From Acidobacteriaceae bacterium (lineage in GTDB: Bacteria > Acidobacteriota > Terriglobia > Terriglobales > Acidobacteriaceae), in the NCBI GenBank assembly GCA_035944135.1, contig DASZBM010000001.1, forward strand, positions 496,001 through 560,000: 64,000 bases of DNA, written 5' to 3'. Of the stretch, positions 54,939 to 63,890 are shown one piece after another. How positions within the stretch are numbered: position 1 is the stretch's first letter; the number at the start of each line of letters is the position of its first letter. Under the pieces are notes generated by a model. It ran no database searches, had not been told where the DNA came from, and saw only the letters and a list, made by a program, of their open reading frames with translations. A program made the translations under genes and the position numbers.

Positions 54939-56291
54939 ATGCTTGATGCACAGACCAGTGCGGGTTCAGAGGCGCGGCGCCGGCGCGTGCGCCGCATCGT
55001 CGGCCGCGTGGGCTACGCCGTCGTGGCGCTGCTGCTGATTGGGTGGGAGCTGCAGGAGGGGCATGTCTATCAGTCGGAAAGCTGCGACCTGAAGACGTCT
55101 GCGCCGAGCGAAAGTGTCCTGATGACGCCGTTGTACAGCCGCGTGCTTGCATTCGCGAAGCTGAAGGATTCGCAACAGGTGAGCATGGTCGCGATAGAGA
55201 GCGGCCTCGATCAGATTCAGGCGAATGTGTGCCCCGCAAGGGCGTTTACCGCGGACCTGCTGCAGGCGATTGCGGCGCAGCAACCGGCCGTAATCGCGAT
55301 CGACAAGTTCTACGGCAAGGGATCGTGCGCTCCCGATGATCCTGATACCGCGAAGCTGCTGGCGACGATCGCCGCGCTGAAGGTGCCGGTCGTGGTGGGC
55401 GCATCGACGCATAGTTCCGAGCAGAGCAACACATCCTCGTGCCTTGTGCTGACGCAACAGCTTTTCACGCCCGTCGCGGGTGGCAACGGCTCAACCGCGC
55501 AGGCTGGTGGGGCAGTCGTACATACCGGGCTGACAAGGCTGAACGAGGACCCGCTCAAAATTCCACTCGTGTGGCAGGTGTTCGCGAAGGACGGCGACAA
55601 GCAAGTCGCGAGTGATCGTTCGGGCGAAAGTTTCGCGCTGGTCACGACCCAGCTGACGAACCCCGCGCTTACGAAGACGAAGAGGTTTCAAAAGCTGATC
55701 GGTAGCCCGCAGCAGCCTTATGCGGATGTGACCGATTCGCTGGAGAAACAGACCGCGACGAACCTGCTGTGCACCGCGGGAGCTCCGGATGCGGTGAAGC
55801 ACTGGGGCCTCAACTGCGCAGGTACGAAGCAGTTCGATCTGAAAGATAAGATTGTGGTCGTCGGAGCGGAAAGCTCGGCGGACAGCTACAGCGTGACGGG
55901 ACACGAGATGTACGGGTTCGATCTGCAGGCGCACTATGTCGCAGCGCTGCTCGGCGGAGCGTACCTGCGCGACATTTCCGCGGCGTGGTTGTTAGTACCG
56001 CTGGCACTGTACTACTGCATCGCGGAGCTGCTGCTGCCGTACATGCAGATCCACAAGCATCCGGTCCGGCCGCTGTGGCACGTGAAGCACGCGATCGTCT
56101 GGGAGCTGGGGCTCTTTTGCTTGACAATGCTGATTGCATTCTTTGTGCCGCTGTTGTTCCATCGATTTCCGCCGGTGGCGATCATGCTGGTGATGATGGC
56201 GATCTTCGTGCCGCGGATCCTGATTGAATCGTGGGCATTATTGAACGAAGGTCTGGAAGAGAAAGAGGCGGAGAAGGAGCTTTCATCATGA
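54939..56291 (+). CDS. CHASE2-like sensory membrane protein without output domain
   Basis: A 450-residue protein: an N-terminal helix (VGYAVVALLLIGWELQEG), a large extracytoplasmic part of about 320 residues ending DKIVVVGAESSADSYSVTGHEMYGFDLQAHYVAALLGGAYL, the CHASE2 signature, and three C-terminal helices (AAWLLVPLALYYCIAELLL, AIVWELGLFCLTMLIAFFVPLLF, VAIMLVMMAIFVPRILI). No kinase, cyclase or GGDEF domain follows, so signalling would need a partner. Its stop overlaps the next gene by 4 bp. Confidence 0.8.
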   Translation: MLDAQTSAGSEARRRRVRRIVGRVGYAVVALLLIGWELQEGHVYQSESCDLKTSAPSESVLMTPLYSRVLAFAKLKDSQQVSMVAIESGLDQIQANVCPARAFTADLLQAIAAQQPAVIAIDKFYGKGSCAPDDPDTAKLLATIAALKVPVVVGASTHSSEQSNTSSCLVLTQQLFTPVAGGNGSTAQAGGAVVHTGLTRLNEDPLKIPLVWQVFAKDGDKQVASDRSGESFALVTTQLTNPALTKTKRFQKLIGSPQQPYADVTDSLEKQTATNLLCTAGAPDAVKHWGLNCAGTKQFDLKDKIVVVGAESSADSYSVTGHEMYGFDLQAHYVAALLGGAYLRDISAAWLLVPLALYYCIAELLLPYMQIHKHPVRPLWHVKHAIVWELGLFCLTMLIAFFVPLLFHRFPPVAIMLVMMAIFVPRILIESWALLNEGLEEKEAEKELSS

Positions 56292-56668
56292 AGGCTGCGT
56301 TAGCGCTGATCGTCTTCGCAGGTGTGGCCGTCGCGGCGGCACAGAGCGGAGGCACGCGTTTCACGGGATGCGTGATGACGGACATGGATGGGCACCTGAC
56401 GTTCTGCGAGCCCGATCATTGTTCGCTGCTTAGCGGCGAGGGAGTGGGTGCAAAGCTGTCAGGGCACACTGTCACCGTCGAAGCAAGCGTGAAGGAGGCC
56501 GGCGATGGGCAGCCTCGCCAGGTGGTAGCGACCAGGATTGTCTCGGTCGGTGCAGCGTGCAATCAAAGCTGCGCGTTGTATTCAGTGCATCATCGCGGGA
56601 TCGGCGGGAAGGACAAGCCGGGCAGCGAGGGCGGCACGCCCGGAGTTACCACCAAGCCGCAGCCGTGA
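56288..56668 (+). CDS. small secreted hypothetical protein
   Basis: A 126-residue protein with a signal peptide (MKAALALIVFAGVAVAAAQSGG) and a Cys-containing mature part (GCVMTDMDGHLTFCEPDHCSLLSG; ACNQSCALYSVHH), perhaps disulfide-bonded or OB-like. ATG 56288 overlaps the CHASE2 stop (ATGA), so the two are translationally coupled and may work together. Family unknown. Confidence 0.7.
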   Translation: MKAALALIVFAGVAVAAAQSGGTRFTGCVMTDMDGHLTFCEPDHCSLLSGEGVGAKLSGHTVTVEASVKEAGDGQPRQVVATRIVSVGAACNQSCALYSVHHRGIGGKDKPGSEGGTPGVTTKPQP

Positions 56669-56690
56669 TGCCGGCAGAAGTCAGGCGAAA

Positions 56691-57218
56691 TTATTTCGTT
56701 TCGACACGACGGTAGACCGTTGGTCCGCGGAACATATCGGTGGGTCCCCCAACTGCTGCCCCTCCTATACCTCCGACGACAGCGCACGCCGCTCGATAAG
56801 CGCCGGTTAAGTCAATAAAGCCGCCAGGGTGGCTCGTCCCGACGCCGATGATCGCACCCACGCCCCCGCCGATTGCGGCGCCGCCGAGTGTGGAGATGCC
56901 GTAGCGCGTGAGCTTGACGCTCTTGACGTCCGCACGCGGGAAAACGTGCCGCGCTTTGTCGGCGCCGTCCTTATGCCCGCAGGTCAGATTTTGATCGTCT
57001 GCGGAGATGAAATAGCAGGTCGCGCCGCCATGATCGGCCGCGACGTGAATGTGCGCGTGCGCCGGAAGTGCCGTCAGATGATTCCAGGTATCCGCGATTG
57101 CGGGAGCAGTTGGAGTTGCGGACGACGCGGCTGCGTTCTGCGCAGATGCGGGCAGAATGGATACAGCAATCGCGCCAGAGAGCAGAGCGATTTGAATGGA
57201 ATGCATGCGCGGAAGCAT
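56691..57218 (-). CDS. exported glycine-rich hypothetical protein
   Basis: About 175 residues: signal peptide (MLPRMHSIQIALLSGAIAVSILPASAQ), a mid domain with two Cys (GATCYFISADDQNLTCGHKDGADKARHVFPRADVKSVKLTRYG) and a glycine-zipper C-terminal stretch (STLGGAAIGGGVGAIIGVG, CAVVGGIGGAAVGGP). Start uncertain: ATG 57218 or 57206. Convergent with the preceding gene, 22 bp apart. Function unknown. Confidence 0.7.
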   Translation of the reverse strand: MLPRMHSIQIALLSGAIAVSILPASAQNAAASSATPTAPAIADTWNHLTALPAHAHIHVAADHGGATCYFISADDQNLTCGHKDGADKARHVFPRADVKSVKLTRYGISTLGGAAIGGGVGAIIGVGTSHPGGFIDLTGAYRAACAVVGGIGGAAVGGPTDMFRGPTVYRRVETK

Positions 57219-57381
57219 AGACCGATCGCTCACCGGCATCTAGAAAAAAAGCGCGGCAGACGAGACATTTTGCATCGCAGAACGAGTCTCTAGACCTCAG
57301 ACGTGTGCGTGCCGGTAAGGCTGCAAAACGACATCCAGCCGTCACGCGAGAGGGAGACGCATCCAAACTCCAGTTTTGAAA

Positions 57382-58470
57382 ATGCATCGGCTCTTCACCA
57401 TCTCGGAAGACACGACCGCGTTTCCGTGGATCAACCGGACGCCATGGTCCGGCGTGGTTGCCGTGCTTGCGGTCGGCCTCGCGCTGCTTCTGGGCTGGCT
57501 GACCGGTCATCGCAGCGCGGGCGCAATCGCGGCCGGCAGCGCCTTCACGGTCGGATTTGCTGTGTTTCACGAGGCGCTGGCGTCGGTGCTCTTGAGTATG
57601 GCGGTCACGACGCTGGGCCTTGCGTCGGCAACGCTGGCGGGAAGTCTGGCTGCGCCGTGGACCGTGGTGGTCCTGGCAGTGGTGTTTGTGGCGGCCGTGA
57701 ACTATGGGTTGCTCGCGGGGCTCGGGCCGACGGAAGGATGGATCGGGCAGCAGAGCGGCGTGTTCGTCATCGTCGCAAGCTACTTCGCGAATGGGCCTCA
57801 CTATGCCCTGGGCCGCACGGGAATGGTTCTCGCGGGTGGCGCGCTGCAAATTGTGGTGTTCTGGTTGTTCTACCTGCTGCGTCCCAAAAGGCGAGAGCCG
57901 GGCGAACAACGAACGCATGAGCGAATACCGCGTCGACTGCGGGAGCTATGGCATTGCCTCCGCGATGAACTGACCCTGCACGGCGATACCGCTGGTTATG
58001 TGGCGCGATTGGCGATAGTGCTGCTGACCGGCACCGAGATTTACCGCTACTTTCATGTACGCAACGGCTACTGGATTCCAATGACAGCGTTGCTGGTGCT
58101 GAAGCCACAGTGGGCCAACACACTAAGCCGCGGGATTGCGCGCATGCTGGGCACGGTTGCCGGCGCGGGGTTTGCGCTGATGATGGCCAGGTTCATGCCA
58201 TACCCGGCGTGGGTAATGCCGGCAATGGTGCTCGTGAGCGCGTGGGGATGTTATGCGCTGCAAGCAGTAAATTATGCCGTTTTTTCGTTCTTTATCACGC
58301 TCTATATCGTCTTTTTGTTCCGATTCGGCGGATTCTCGGAAACAGCGGCCGCCCATATCCGGCTAGTAAATACGGTGGTGGGCGGCAGTCTCGCGCTGGC
58401 GATTGATGCGTTGTGGAAGTTTGCCTTTGCGAAACGCAGGGAGGTTCGCACGGTGGACTCCGTACAATAG
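57382..58470 (+). CDS. FUSC family membrane protein
   Basis: A 362-residue protein with two sets of hydrophobic helices and a central cytoplasmic region (RPKRREPGEQRTHERIPRRLRELWHCLRDE), the usual build of FUSC/aromatic-acid-exporter-like proteins. The C-terminal half contains NGYWIPMTALLVLKPQW, the typical FUSC block. Substrate unknown. The start is ATG 57382; a TTG two codons earlier is possible. It ends 7 bp before aspS. Confidence 0.82.
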   Translation: MHRLFTISEDTTAFPWINRTPWSGVVAVLAVGLALLLGWLTGHRSAGAIAAGSAFTVGFAVFHEALASVLLSMAVTTLGLASATLAGSLAAPWTVVVLAVVFVAAVNYGLLAGLGPTEGWIGQQSGVFVIVASYFANGPHYALGRTGMVLAGGALQIVVFWLFYLLRPKRREPGEQRTHERIPRRLRELWHCLRDELTLHGDTAGYVARLAIVLLTGTEIYRYFHVRNGYWIPMTALLVLKPQWANTLSRGIARMLGTVAGAGFALMMARFMPYPAWVMPAMVLVSAWGCYALQAVNYAVFSFFITLYIVFLFRFGGFSETAAAHIRLVNTVVGGSLALAIDALWKFAFAKRREVRTVDSVQ

Positions 58471-58477
58471 AAGGATT

Positions 58478-60334
58478 GTGACACTAGACTTTTTAGGATC
58501 TCTTCAACGCTCGCACCGTTGCGGCGAGCTCGGCGCATCTGACGCCGGCTCGACCGTCACCCTGATGGGATGGGTGAATGGGCGTCGCGACCATGGCGGA
58601 CTGATCTTTCTCGACCTGCGCGACCGCAGCGGGATTACGCAAGTGGTATTCGATAAGAGCGTATCGGCGGAAGCGCACGCGAAGGCAGAGGCGGCAAGGC
58701 CGGAGTATGTTGTTGCCGTCACCGGCAAGGTGCGGATGCGCGGCGCGGGCCTGACGAATCCGAAGATGGCGACCGGAGAGATCGAGGTTGTTGGGCAGGA
58801 GCTGTTGCTGCTGAACGACGCGAAAACGCCACCATTTTCGCCTGCAGAAGACGCCATAGCGAACGAAGAGGTGCGGCTGAAGTATCGCTACATCGACCTG
58901 CGCCGCGAAGAGATGCAGAAGAATTTCGCCGTTCGCAGCAGGGTCGCGATGGCGATTCGGAATTATCTGGTCGAGCAGGGATTCCTGGAGATCGAGACGC
59001 CGTTCATGACACGGTCCACGCCGGAGGGCGCGCGCGATTACCTTGTGCCGAGCCGCGTGCATGCGGGCAGCTTCTACGCGCTGCCGCAGTCCCCGCAGAT
59101 CTTCAAGCAGATTTTGATGATCTCCGGCTTCGATCGCTACTTCCAGATTGCGCGCTGCTTCCGCGATGAGGACCTGCGCGCGGATAGGCAGCCGGAGTTT
59201 ACACAGATCGACCTGGAGATGACGTTTCCGCAACAGGAGACGGTGTTTCGCATCGTCGAAGGATTTCTGCGCGCGGCGTTCTCGGCAGCAGGAGTTGAAC
59301 TGCCGCAAGGATCCTTTGTGCAGATGACCTACGACCAGGCGATCGCGAAGTATGGCATCGACAAGCCGGACATGCGGCTGCCCGCGATGGTGGATTTATC
59401 CGACGAGCTGACACCGGAGCTGCGTGAGACGCTGAAGATCGATCCGACGCTGCCGGTGTATGGCTTCACGATTCCGAAGGCCGGTGAGATGAGTGGGACA
59501 GCGCGAAAAGCGCTCGTGAACGAAATTCGCGCGAGCCTGGGAGACACTGGGCTGGATTTTCTGGATGTGGCGCGGCTGCGCACGAACGAGGCGTTTGTCC
59601 CGCTCGCCGAAGCGATTGCCGCGAAGCTGACGGCGGAGCAGATTGTCTTTTGCGGAGAGAACTTCACGACCGATGATCTGGCCGTCGTGATCACAGCGAA
59701 GCCGGGAACGGCAACGACGTGGAATAACGACAGGTTATGGATTCCGAAGCGCGTAGGTGCGCTGCGGCTGGAGCTTGCGAAAAAGTTCGCGGAGAAGCAC
59801 GGATTATTCGCGCAGACCGGAACGGCGAAAGACTTCCGGTTCCTCTGGGTCACGGACTTCCCGATGTACGAGTGGAACGAAGAGACGAAGCAGTGGGATG
59901 CGGCACATCATCCGTTCACCTCTCCGCATGAAGAGGACATCAAGTCCGGTGCACTTTGGAACGACAAGGGCGCGGTGCGGGCGCTGGCGTATGACGTGGT
60001 GCTGAATGGGATGGAGCTTGGGTCAGGGTCGATCCGCATTCATCGCAAGGATGTGCAGTCGGAGATATTCCGTACGCTTGGAATGAGTGACGAAGAGGCG
60101 CATGAGCGTTTTGGATTTTTCCTGGATGCGCTGGAGTACGGCACACCTCCGCATGGAGGGATTGCGCTGGGACTGGACCGGATTGTGATGCTGTTGGCGG
60201 GTGCGTCATCGCTGCGCGAGGTGATTGCGTTTCCAAAGACGGCGAAGGCGATCGATCTGATGGTTGATGCGCCGACGCCGGTGAGCGAGATGCAGTTGCG
60301 GGAGTTGAATCTGCGGATCGCACACAGGCCTTAA
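58478..60334 (+). CDS. aspS: aspartyl-tRNA synthetase (bacterial type)
   Basis: A 618-residue class-II synthetase: an OB-fold anticodon domain (TVTLMGWVNGRRDHGGLIFLDLRDRSGITQVVF), motif 2 (FQIARCFRDEDLRADRQPEFTQIDLEMTF), the bacterial GAD insertion domain and motif 3 (GIALGLDRIVMLLAGASSLREVIAFPKT). It charges tRNA-Asp; whether it also acts on tRNA-Asn cannot be decided by eye. GTG 58478 chosen, with AAGGA a few bases upstream. A parS site follows its stop by 4 bp. Confidence 0.95.
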   Translation: MTLDFLGSLQRSHRCGELGASDAGSTVTLMGWVNGRRDHGGLIFLDLRDRSGITQVVFDKSVSAEAHAKAEAARPEYVVAVTGKVRMRGAGLTNPKMATGEIEVVGQELLLLNDAKTPPFSPAEDAIANEEVRLKYRYIDLRREEMQKNFAVRSRVAMAIRNYLVEQGFLEIETPFMTRSTPEGARDYLVPSRVHAGSFYALPQSPQIFKQILMISGFDRYFQIARCFRDEDLRADRQPEFTQIDLEMTFPQQETVFRIVEGFLRAAFSAAGVELPQGSFVQMTYDQAIAKYGIDKPDMRLPAMVDLSDELTPELRETLKIDPTLPVYGFTIPKAGEMSGTARKALVNEIRASLGDTGLDFLDVARLRTNEAFVPLAEAIAAKLTAEQIVFCGENFTTDDLAVVITAKPGTATTWNNDRLWIPKRVGALRLELAKKFAEKHGLFAQTGTAKDFRFLWVTDFPMYEWNEETKQWDAAHHPFTSPHEEDIKSGALWNDKGAVRALAYDVVLNGMELGSGSIRIHRKDVQSEIFRTLGMSDEEAHERFGFFLDALEYGTPPHGGIALGLDRIVMLLAGASSLREVIAFPKTAKAIDLMVDAPTPVSEMQLRELNLRIAHRP

Positions 60335-60338
60335 GAGC

Positions 60339-60354
60339 TGTTCCACGTGGAACA
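60339..60354. other. parS centromere site (ParB-binding palindrome)
   Basis: TGTTCCACGTGGAACA is a perfect 16-bp palindrome and fits the conserved bacterial parS consensus TGTTNCACGTGNAACA at every fixed base. ParB/Spo0J binds such sites, which cluster around the replication origin, to load SMC and separate chromosomes. It lies in the 95-bp gap between aspS and the aldo/keto reductase gene. No parA/parB gene is in the window. Confidence 0.88.
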
Positions 60355-60390
60355 TTCGTTTTTCCGGAGAATTATGGTGGAAAAACGAAT
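60354..60390. repeat. perfect 12-bp inverted repeat touching parS
   Basis: ATTCGTTTTTCC / GGAAAAACGAAT with a 13-nt spacer starts at the last base of parS. The stem is AT-rich with no GC clamp or following T-run, so it is not a typical terminator, although aspS and the convergent gene need one. Confidence 0.65.
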
Positions 60391-60429
60391 ATTCCTGTGG
60401 ATTGCCGCTTTGTGAAGCACGATATTCGG

Positions 60430-61380
60430 CTAGAAGGCGCTCGCTTCGGTGAGCGCCTTTAGCTGGGCGTCGCTGAGCTTCAGGTCGACCGCGGCGAAAA
60501 GTGCTTCGAGTTGCTGTGGGCTGGTTGCGCTGGCGATGGGCGCGGTGATGGTGGGTTGGGCCAGGAGCCACGCGAGAGCAATAGAGGCCTGCTGGGCTCC
60601 GGTTTCGCCGGAGACCTGCTTCAGCGCGGCGAGAATCTTCATGCCGCGATCGTTGAAGTACTTTTCTACGCGGGAGCCGCGGTTCTTGCCTTTCGTGTCT
60701 TCGAGGCTCTGGTATTTGCCGGTGAGGAAACCGGAGGCGAGCGAGAAGTATGGAATGACGCCGAGGCCGTATTTGGCGGCGACGGGCGCGAGATCGGACT
60801 CGTAGTCCTGACGGTCGTACAGGTTGTAGTCGGGCTGGAGCGTCGTGTAGGCGGGAAGGTTGCGCTGCTTTGCGGTTTCCATTGCCTGCGTTAAGCGCTC
60901 GCCTTTGTAGTTTGAGGCTCCTATGGCGCGGACTTTGCCGCTTTTGAGCAGCTCGGCGTAGGCCTCGAGAGTCTCTTCGAGCGGTGTGGATTCGTCGTCC
61001 TTGTGGGATTGGTAGAGGTCGATGAAGTCGGTCTGCAGCCGCTTAAGCGATTGCTCCACTTCGCGGAGGATGTAGTCCTTGCGCAGACCCTCCCCGACGT
61101 TCGGCATCTTCATGCCGACCTTCGTCGCCAGAATTACTTTTTCGCGCTTGCCGGAGTGAGCGAACCAGCGGCCGATGATTGTTTCTGACTCGCCGCCGGT
61201 ATGGCCGGGGACCCAGTAGGAGTAGACGTCGGCGGTGTCGATGCAGTTGAAGCCGCGGTCGACGAAGGCGTCGAGCACTTTGAAGGATTGGGCTTCGTCG
61301 ATGGTCCAGCCGAAGACATTGCCGCCGAGAACGAGGGGGACGATCTCGAGGCCTGAGGTGCCGAGTGCGCGAGTCTGCAT
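60430..61380 (-). CDS. aldo/keto reductase
   Basis: A 316-residue NADPH-dependent (beta/alpha)8 enzyme: GFNCIDTADVYSYWVPG has the catalytic Asp and Tyr, EKVILATKVGMKM the Lys, and TDFIDLYQSHKDD the active-site His region; the C-terminal ALAWLLAQPTITAPIASATSPQQLEAL is the usual NADP-binding end. It resembles AKR11/YajO-type reductases with unknown substrate. It is convergent with aspS. Confidence 0.92.
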   Translation of the reverse strand: MQTRALGTSGLEIVPLVLGGNVFGWTIDEAQSFKVLDAFVDRGFNCIDTADVYSYWVPGHTGGESETIIGRWFAHSGKREKVILATKVGMKMPNVGEGLRKDYILREVEQSLKRLQTDFIDLYQSHKDDESTPLEETLEAYAELLKSGKVRAIGASNYKGERLTQAMETAKQRNLPAYTTLQPDYNLYDRQDYESDLAPVAAKYGLGVIPYFSLASGFLTGKYQSLEDTKGKNRGSRVEKYFNDRGMKILAALKQVSGETGAQQASIALAWLLAQPTITAPIASATSPQQLEALFAAVDLKLSDAQLKALTEASAF

Positions 61381-61456
61381 GGGTACTCCTAGATTGATTG
61401 GATTCGCGTGAGGCGGCTTGCGATGGCAGATGGTTGTGGAAGGGCTGTGAATCAGG

Positions 61457-62281
61457 TCAGTTCATGCGGCGGCGGTCGTCCGGGTCTTCGTCATCAAGGC
61501 CAATGTAGCGGCCGCTCGCGTCGATGTTGACGTCCTTGCCTTGCTTGCGCATGTAGACCTGGAACTTTTTGGCGGCGCGTCGACGCTTGGCGCGGTAGTA
61601 GCGATTGCGCAGACCGAACAGGCCTTCAGATACGCCGTGTCGAAGACCGCGCGCAGGAGCCATCTGGAGATAAATGCACCCGAAGATGCAGTTGCAGATG
61701 GTATTTAGCCCGTCGAAGCGGCGACCGGTGAAGAAGTCGATGACCAGGTAGAAGAGCAGGAATCCGGCTGCGATGTATTTGGCGCGCGCGCGAAAGATGA
61801 AGTTGAAGGTCATCGGCTCTTCGGCGTGGATGCGCGCGTAGACCAGCAGCAGAGCGAGGCTGACGGGCCAGAGTCCGTTGCTGCTGCCATTTGTGATGAT
61901 GGGCAGGGCACGACCCACGGTGAGGCTCAGGAGGGTGGCGAGGATGGCGCCTGCAATCGATGTGAAGAAGAAGAGCTCGGCGAACCAGCGGGTGCCGCGT
62001 TCGTCCTCAAGGGCGGAGCCGAAGTACCAGAGCGTGAGGAGAGCGAAGATCAGGCTGAGCAGGCCGTCTCCCACAAAGGGCCATGTGATGAACTGCCAGG
62101 GCAGCTTAGGAGCGAGCTCCGGAGTGAGGATCAGCAGCCCAATGATGGTGCCGCCAAGCCTGGGCGAGACGATCCCGAGAATGAAGAAGAACAGGAAGCT
62201 CGCGATGGCGAGGATGATGAGCTTCCGCGTGAGGCCGCGAAAGGCGGGTAGCGCGAGAAAAGTTGGGCCACTGGAGCGCAT
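61457..62281 (-). CDS. rhomboid-like membrane protein lacking the catalytic Ser/His motifs
   Basis: A 274-residue protein with about six hydrophobic segments; WQFITWPFVGDGLLSLIFALLTLWYFGSALEDERGTRWFAELFFFTSIAGAI resembles the rhomboid/Der1 core (membrane helices 1-3 with the L1 loop). The active-site GxSG is replaced by GSSNGLWPVS, and the late His motif is absent, so it is probably a pseudoprotease. The tail is basic (RYYRAKRRRAAKKFQVYMRKQG). It ends 76 bp upstream of the aldo/keto reductase start on the same strand. Confidence 0.75.
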   Translation of the reverse strand: MRSSGPTFLALPAFRGLTRKLIILAIASFLFFFILGIVSPRLGGTIIGLLILTPELAPKLPWQFITWPFVGDGLLSLIFALLTLWYFGSALEDERGTRWFAELFFFTSIAGAILATLLSLTVGRALPIITNGSSNGLWPVSLALLLVYARIHAEEPMTFNFIFRARAKYIAAGFLLFYLVIDFFTGRRFDGLNTICNCIFGCIYLQMAPARGLRHGVSEGLFGLRNRYYRAKRRRAAKKFQVYMRKQGKDVNIDASGRYIGLDDEDPDDRRRMN

Positions 62282-62287
62282 GCGTTG

Positions 62288-63736
62288 CTATTGTCTCGCC
62301 GGAACAGGGGGCACGGGAAGTGAACGATGACCGGCGGCATCGACCGCGCGAACGCCGAAGAGGACGTTGTCCTTACTGACGTCCAGGGTTATGTGCGTTT
62401 CCGCGCCGGTGCTGCGGGCGTGCGTCCAGAGCTCGTCTGTGGTGTCGCGCCAGACGACCTCGTAGGTTGTGCCCGGTGGCGCAAAGGCAGATGCGTCCCA
62501 GACGAGTTCGGTGTTGTTGTCGAGATTGCGCGTAAGGACGTGCACGTTGCGGGGCTCGCTTGGAGCGGCGGCAAGCGTAGCGAGGACGGCAGCGTTCAGG
62601 CGGGCCACGCGTGCGACGTAATCCGTATCGACGAACTTGAGGAGGTCGCCATACTCGACGCCGTTTTCTGTGCGCAGGGTCTGGTGCTGGTGGTTGAAGT
62701 TTTCGCGCCATTCGGTAAAGCGGACGGCGGCGAAGCCTGCGTTGTTGAAGCTGGTGTGATCGCCACCGCGAAGGTAGCGGTCGCGGCGAAGCACGAGCAC
62801 GGGACGGAATGCCGCAGCTTGCGGCTGTTTCGCGCGGCGGCCGGGCTGGAAGTAGGCGGGCGCGAGCTCGGCGATGCTGCGGGCGAGCTCGCGGGAGGGC
62901 GAGTCGTTTTCGGCGCCAAGGGAGAGGATCTGGCGCTGCTGCTCGGGCGTGGCGGTGGCAGGAACGGATTCGGAGAAGACGCGAACGACATCCTTGCGCT
63001 GCTGGGTTTCGCCAGGAGTGGTGTCACCGCCAACGATGTCGTTATTGAGGGCGGCGACGAGGGGCCAGCCTTCGGACTTTGCGAGCTCGGCAAGATGCTG
63101 TGAGCCGTTGAGGCCCTGTTCCTCGCCGGCAACCGTGACGAAGACGATGGTTCCGGTGAGTTTGAGCTTTGAGAGAGAGCGGGCGGACTCGAGCGAGACG
63201 GCAACGCCGCTGGCGTCGTCATTGGCGCCGGGAGCGGCGATGTGGGAGTCCATGACGTCGGTGGCGCGCGAATCGTAATGGCCGGTGACGAGGGTCCAGG
63301 GTGCATTCTTGTCGGTGGAGGTGCCGTGGAGAATGGCGTAGATGTTGACCAGACGCGTGGGGCCGGCGAAGCGGCTGGGGCGGCCGTTGAAAGAGGTCGG
63401 TTGCTGGATGAAGGTGTCGCGCTTGACCTCCAGACAGCCGCCGCAGTTTGCGGAGATGGCGCGGAACTGGGACTCGATCCAGTCGGCGGCCGCGTTGATG
63501 CCCTGGCCCGGCGGGAGGTCGGTATCCATGCTGGAGAGCGTGCTGCGGGTGCCGAAGCTGACAAGTTTGGCGATGTCGGCGCGGATGGCGTCCGGCGAGA
63601 TGGTGCGGAGCGCGGCGGCGATAGCGGGATCGGGCGTGGGAGCGGGGAGGCGGTCGGCCGCGGGTGCCTGGGAGCGGCCAAGGGCGGGCGAGAGGAGGCA
63701 GATGGCGGCGGCGCCAAGTGCAAGAAAGCGCTTCAT
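62288..63736 (-). CDS. secreted M28-family zinc aminopeptidase with C-terminal fibronectin-like domain
   Basis: A 482-residue exported peptidase: signal peptide (MKRFLALGAAAICLLSPALGRSQA), then metal ligands in VTGHYDSRATD, APGANDDASGVAV (bridging Asp), VAGEEQGLNGSQHLA (catalytic and ligand Glu) and ALNNDIVGGD, and a His in RGGDHTSFNNAGF. Residues about 395-480 resemble a fibronectin type III domain (NNTELVWDASAFAPPGTTYEVVWRDT). It cleaves N-terminal residues from peptides outside the cytoplasm. ATG 63736 with GGAG 8 nt upstream. It precedes the rhomboid-like gene by 6 bp. Confidence 0.9.
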   Translation of the reverse strand: MKRFLALGAAAICLLSPALGRSQAPAADRLPAPTPDPAIAAALRTISPDAIRADIAKLVSFGTRSTLSSMDTDLPPGQGINAAADWIESQFRAISANCGGCLEVKRDTFIQQPTSFNGRPSRFAGPTRLVNIYAILHGTSTDKNAPWTLVTGHYDSRATDVMDSHIAAPGANDDASGVAVSLESARSLSKLKLTGTIVFVTVAGEEQGLNGSQHLAELAKSEGWPLVAALNNDIVGGDTTPGETQQRKDVVRVFSESVPATATPEQQRQILSLGAENDSPSRELARSIAELAPAYFQPGRRAKQPQAAAFRPVLVLRRDRYLRGGDHTSFNNAGFAAVRFTEWRENFNHQHQTLRTENGVEYGDLLKFVDTDYVARVARLNAAVLATLAAAPSEPRNVHVLTRNLDNNTELVWDASAFAPPGTTYEVVWRDTTDELWTHARSTGAETHITLDVSKDNVLFGVRAVDAAGHRSLPVPPVPARQ

Positions 63737-63890
63737 TCGTCGATCTCCGGGTTGTGGCGAGTAACCGCCAAAGATATTGCGGCGTCCCATGTTGACGAGT
63801 CGGAGGCGCACCGTTAGAACTAGTGAAGCTGCCCGCGGCGCTCTTTGAACATCGTACAGGGCGGCAGGAACCCAGGTTTAGGAGATCGTT

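Noticed and set aside
57565-57577. TGTTTCACGAGG, half of a parS-like site.
   Set aside because: It lies within the FUSC gene and is not palindromic; it fails the parS consensus.
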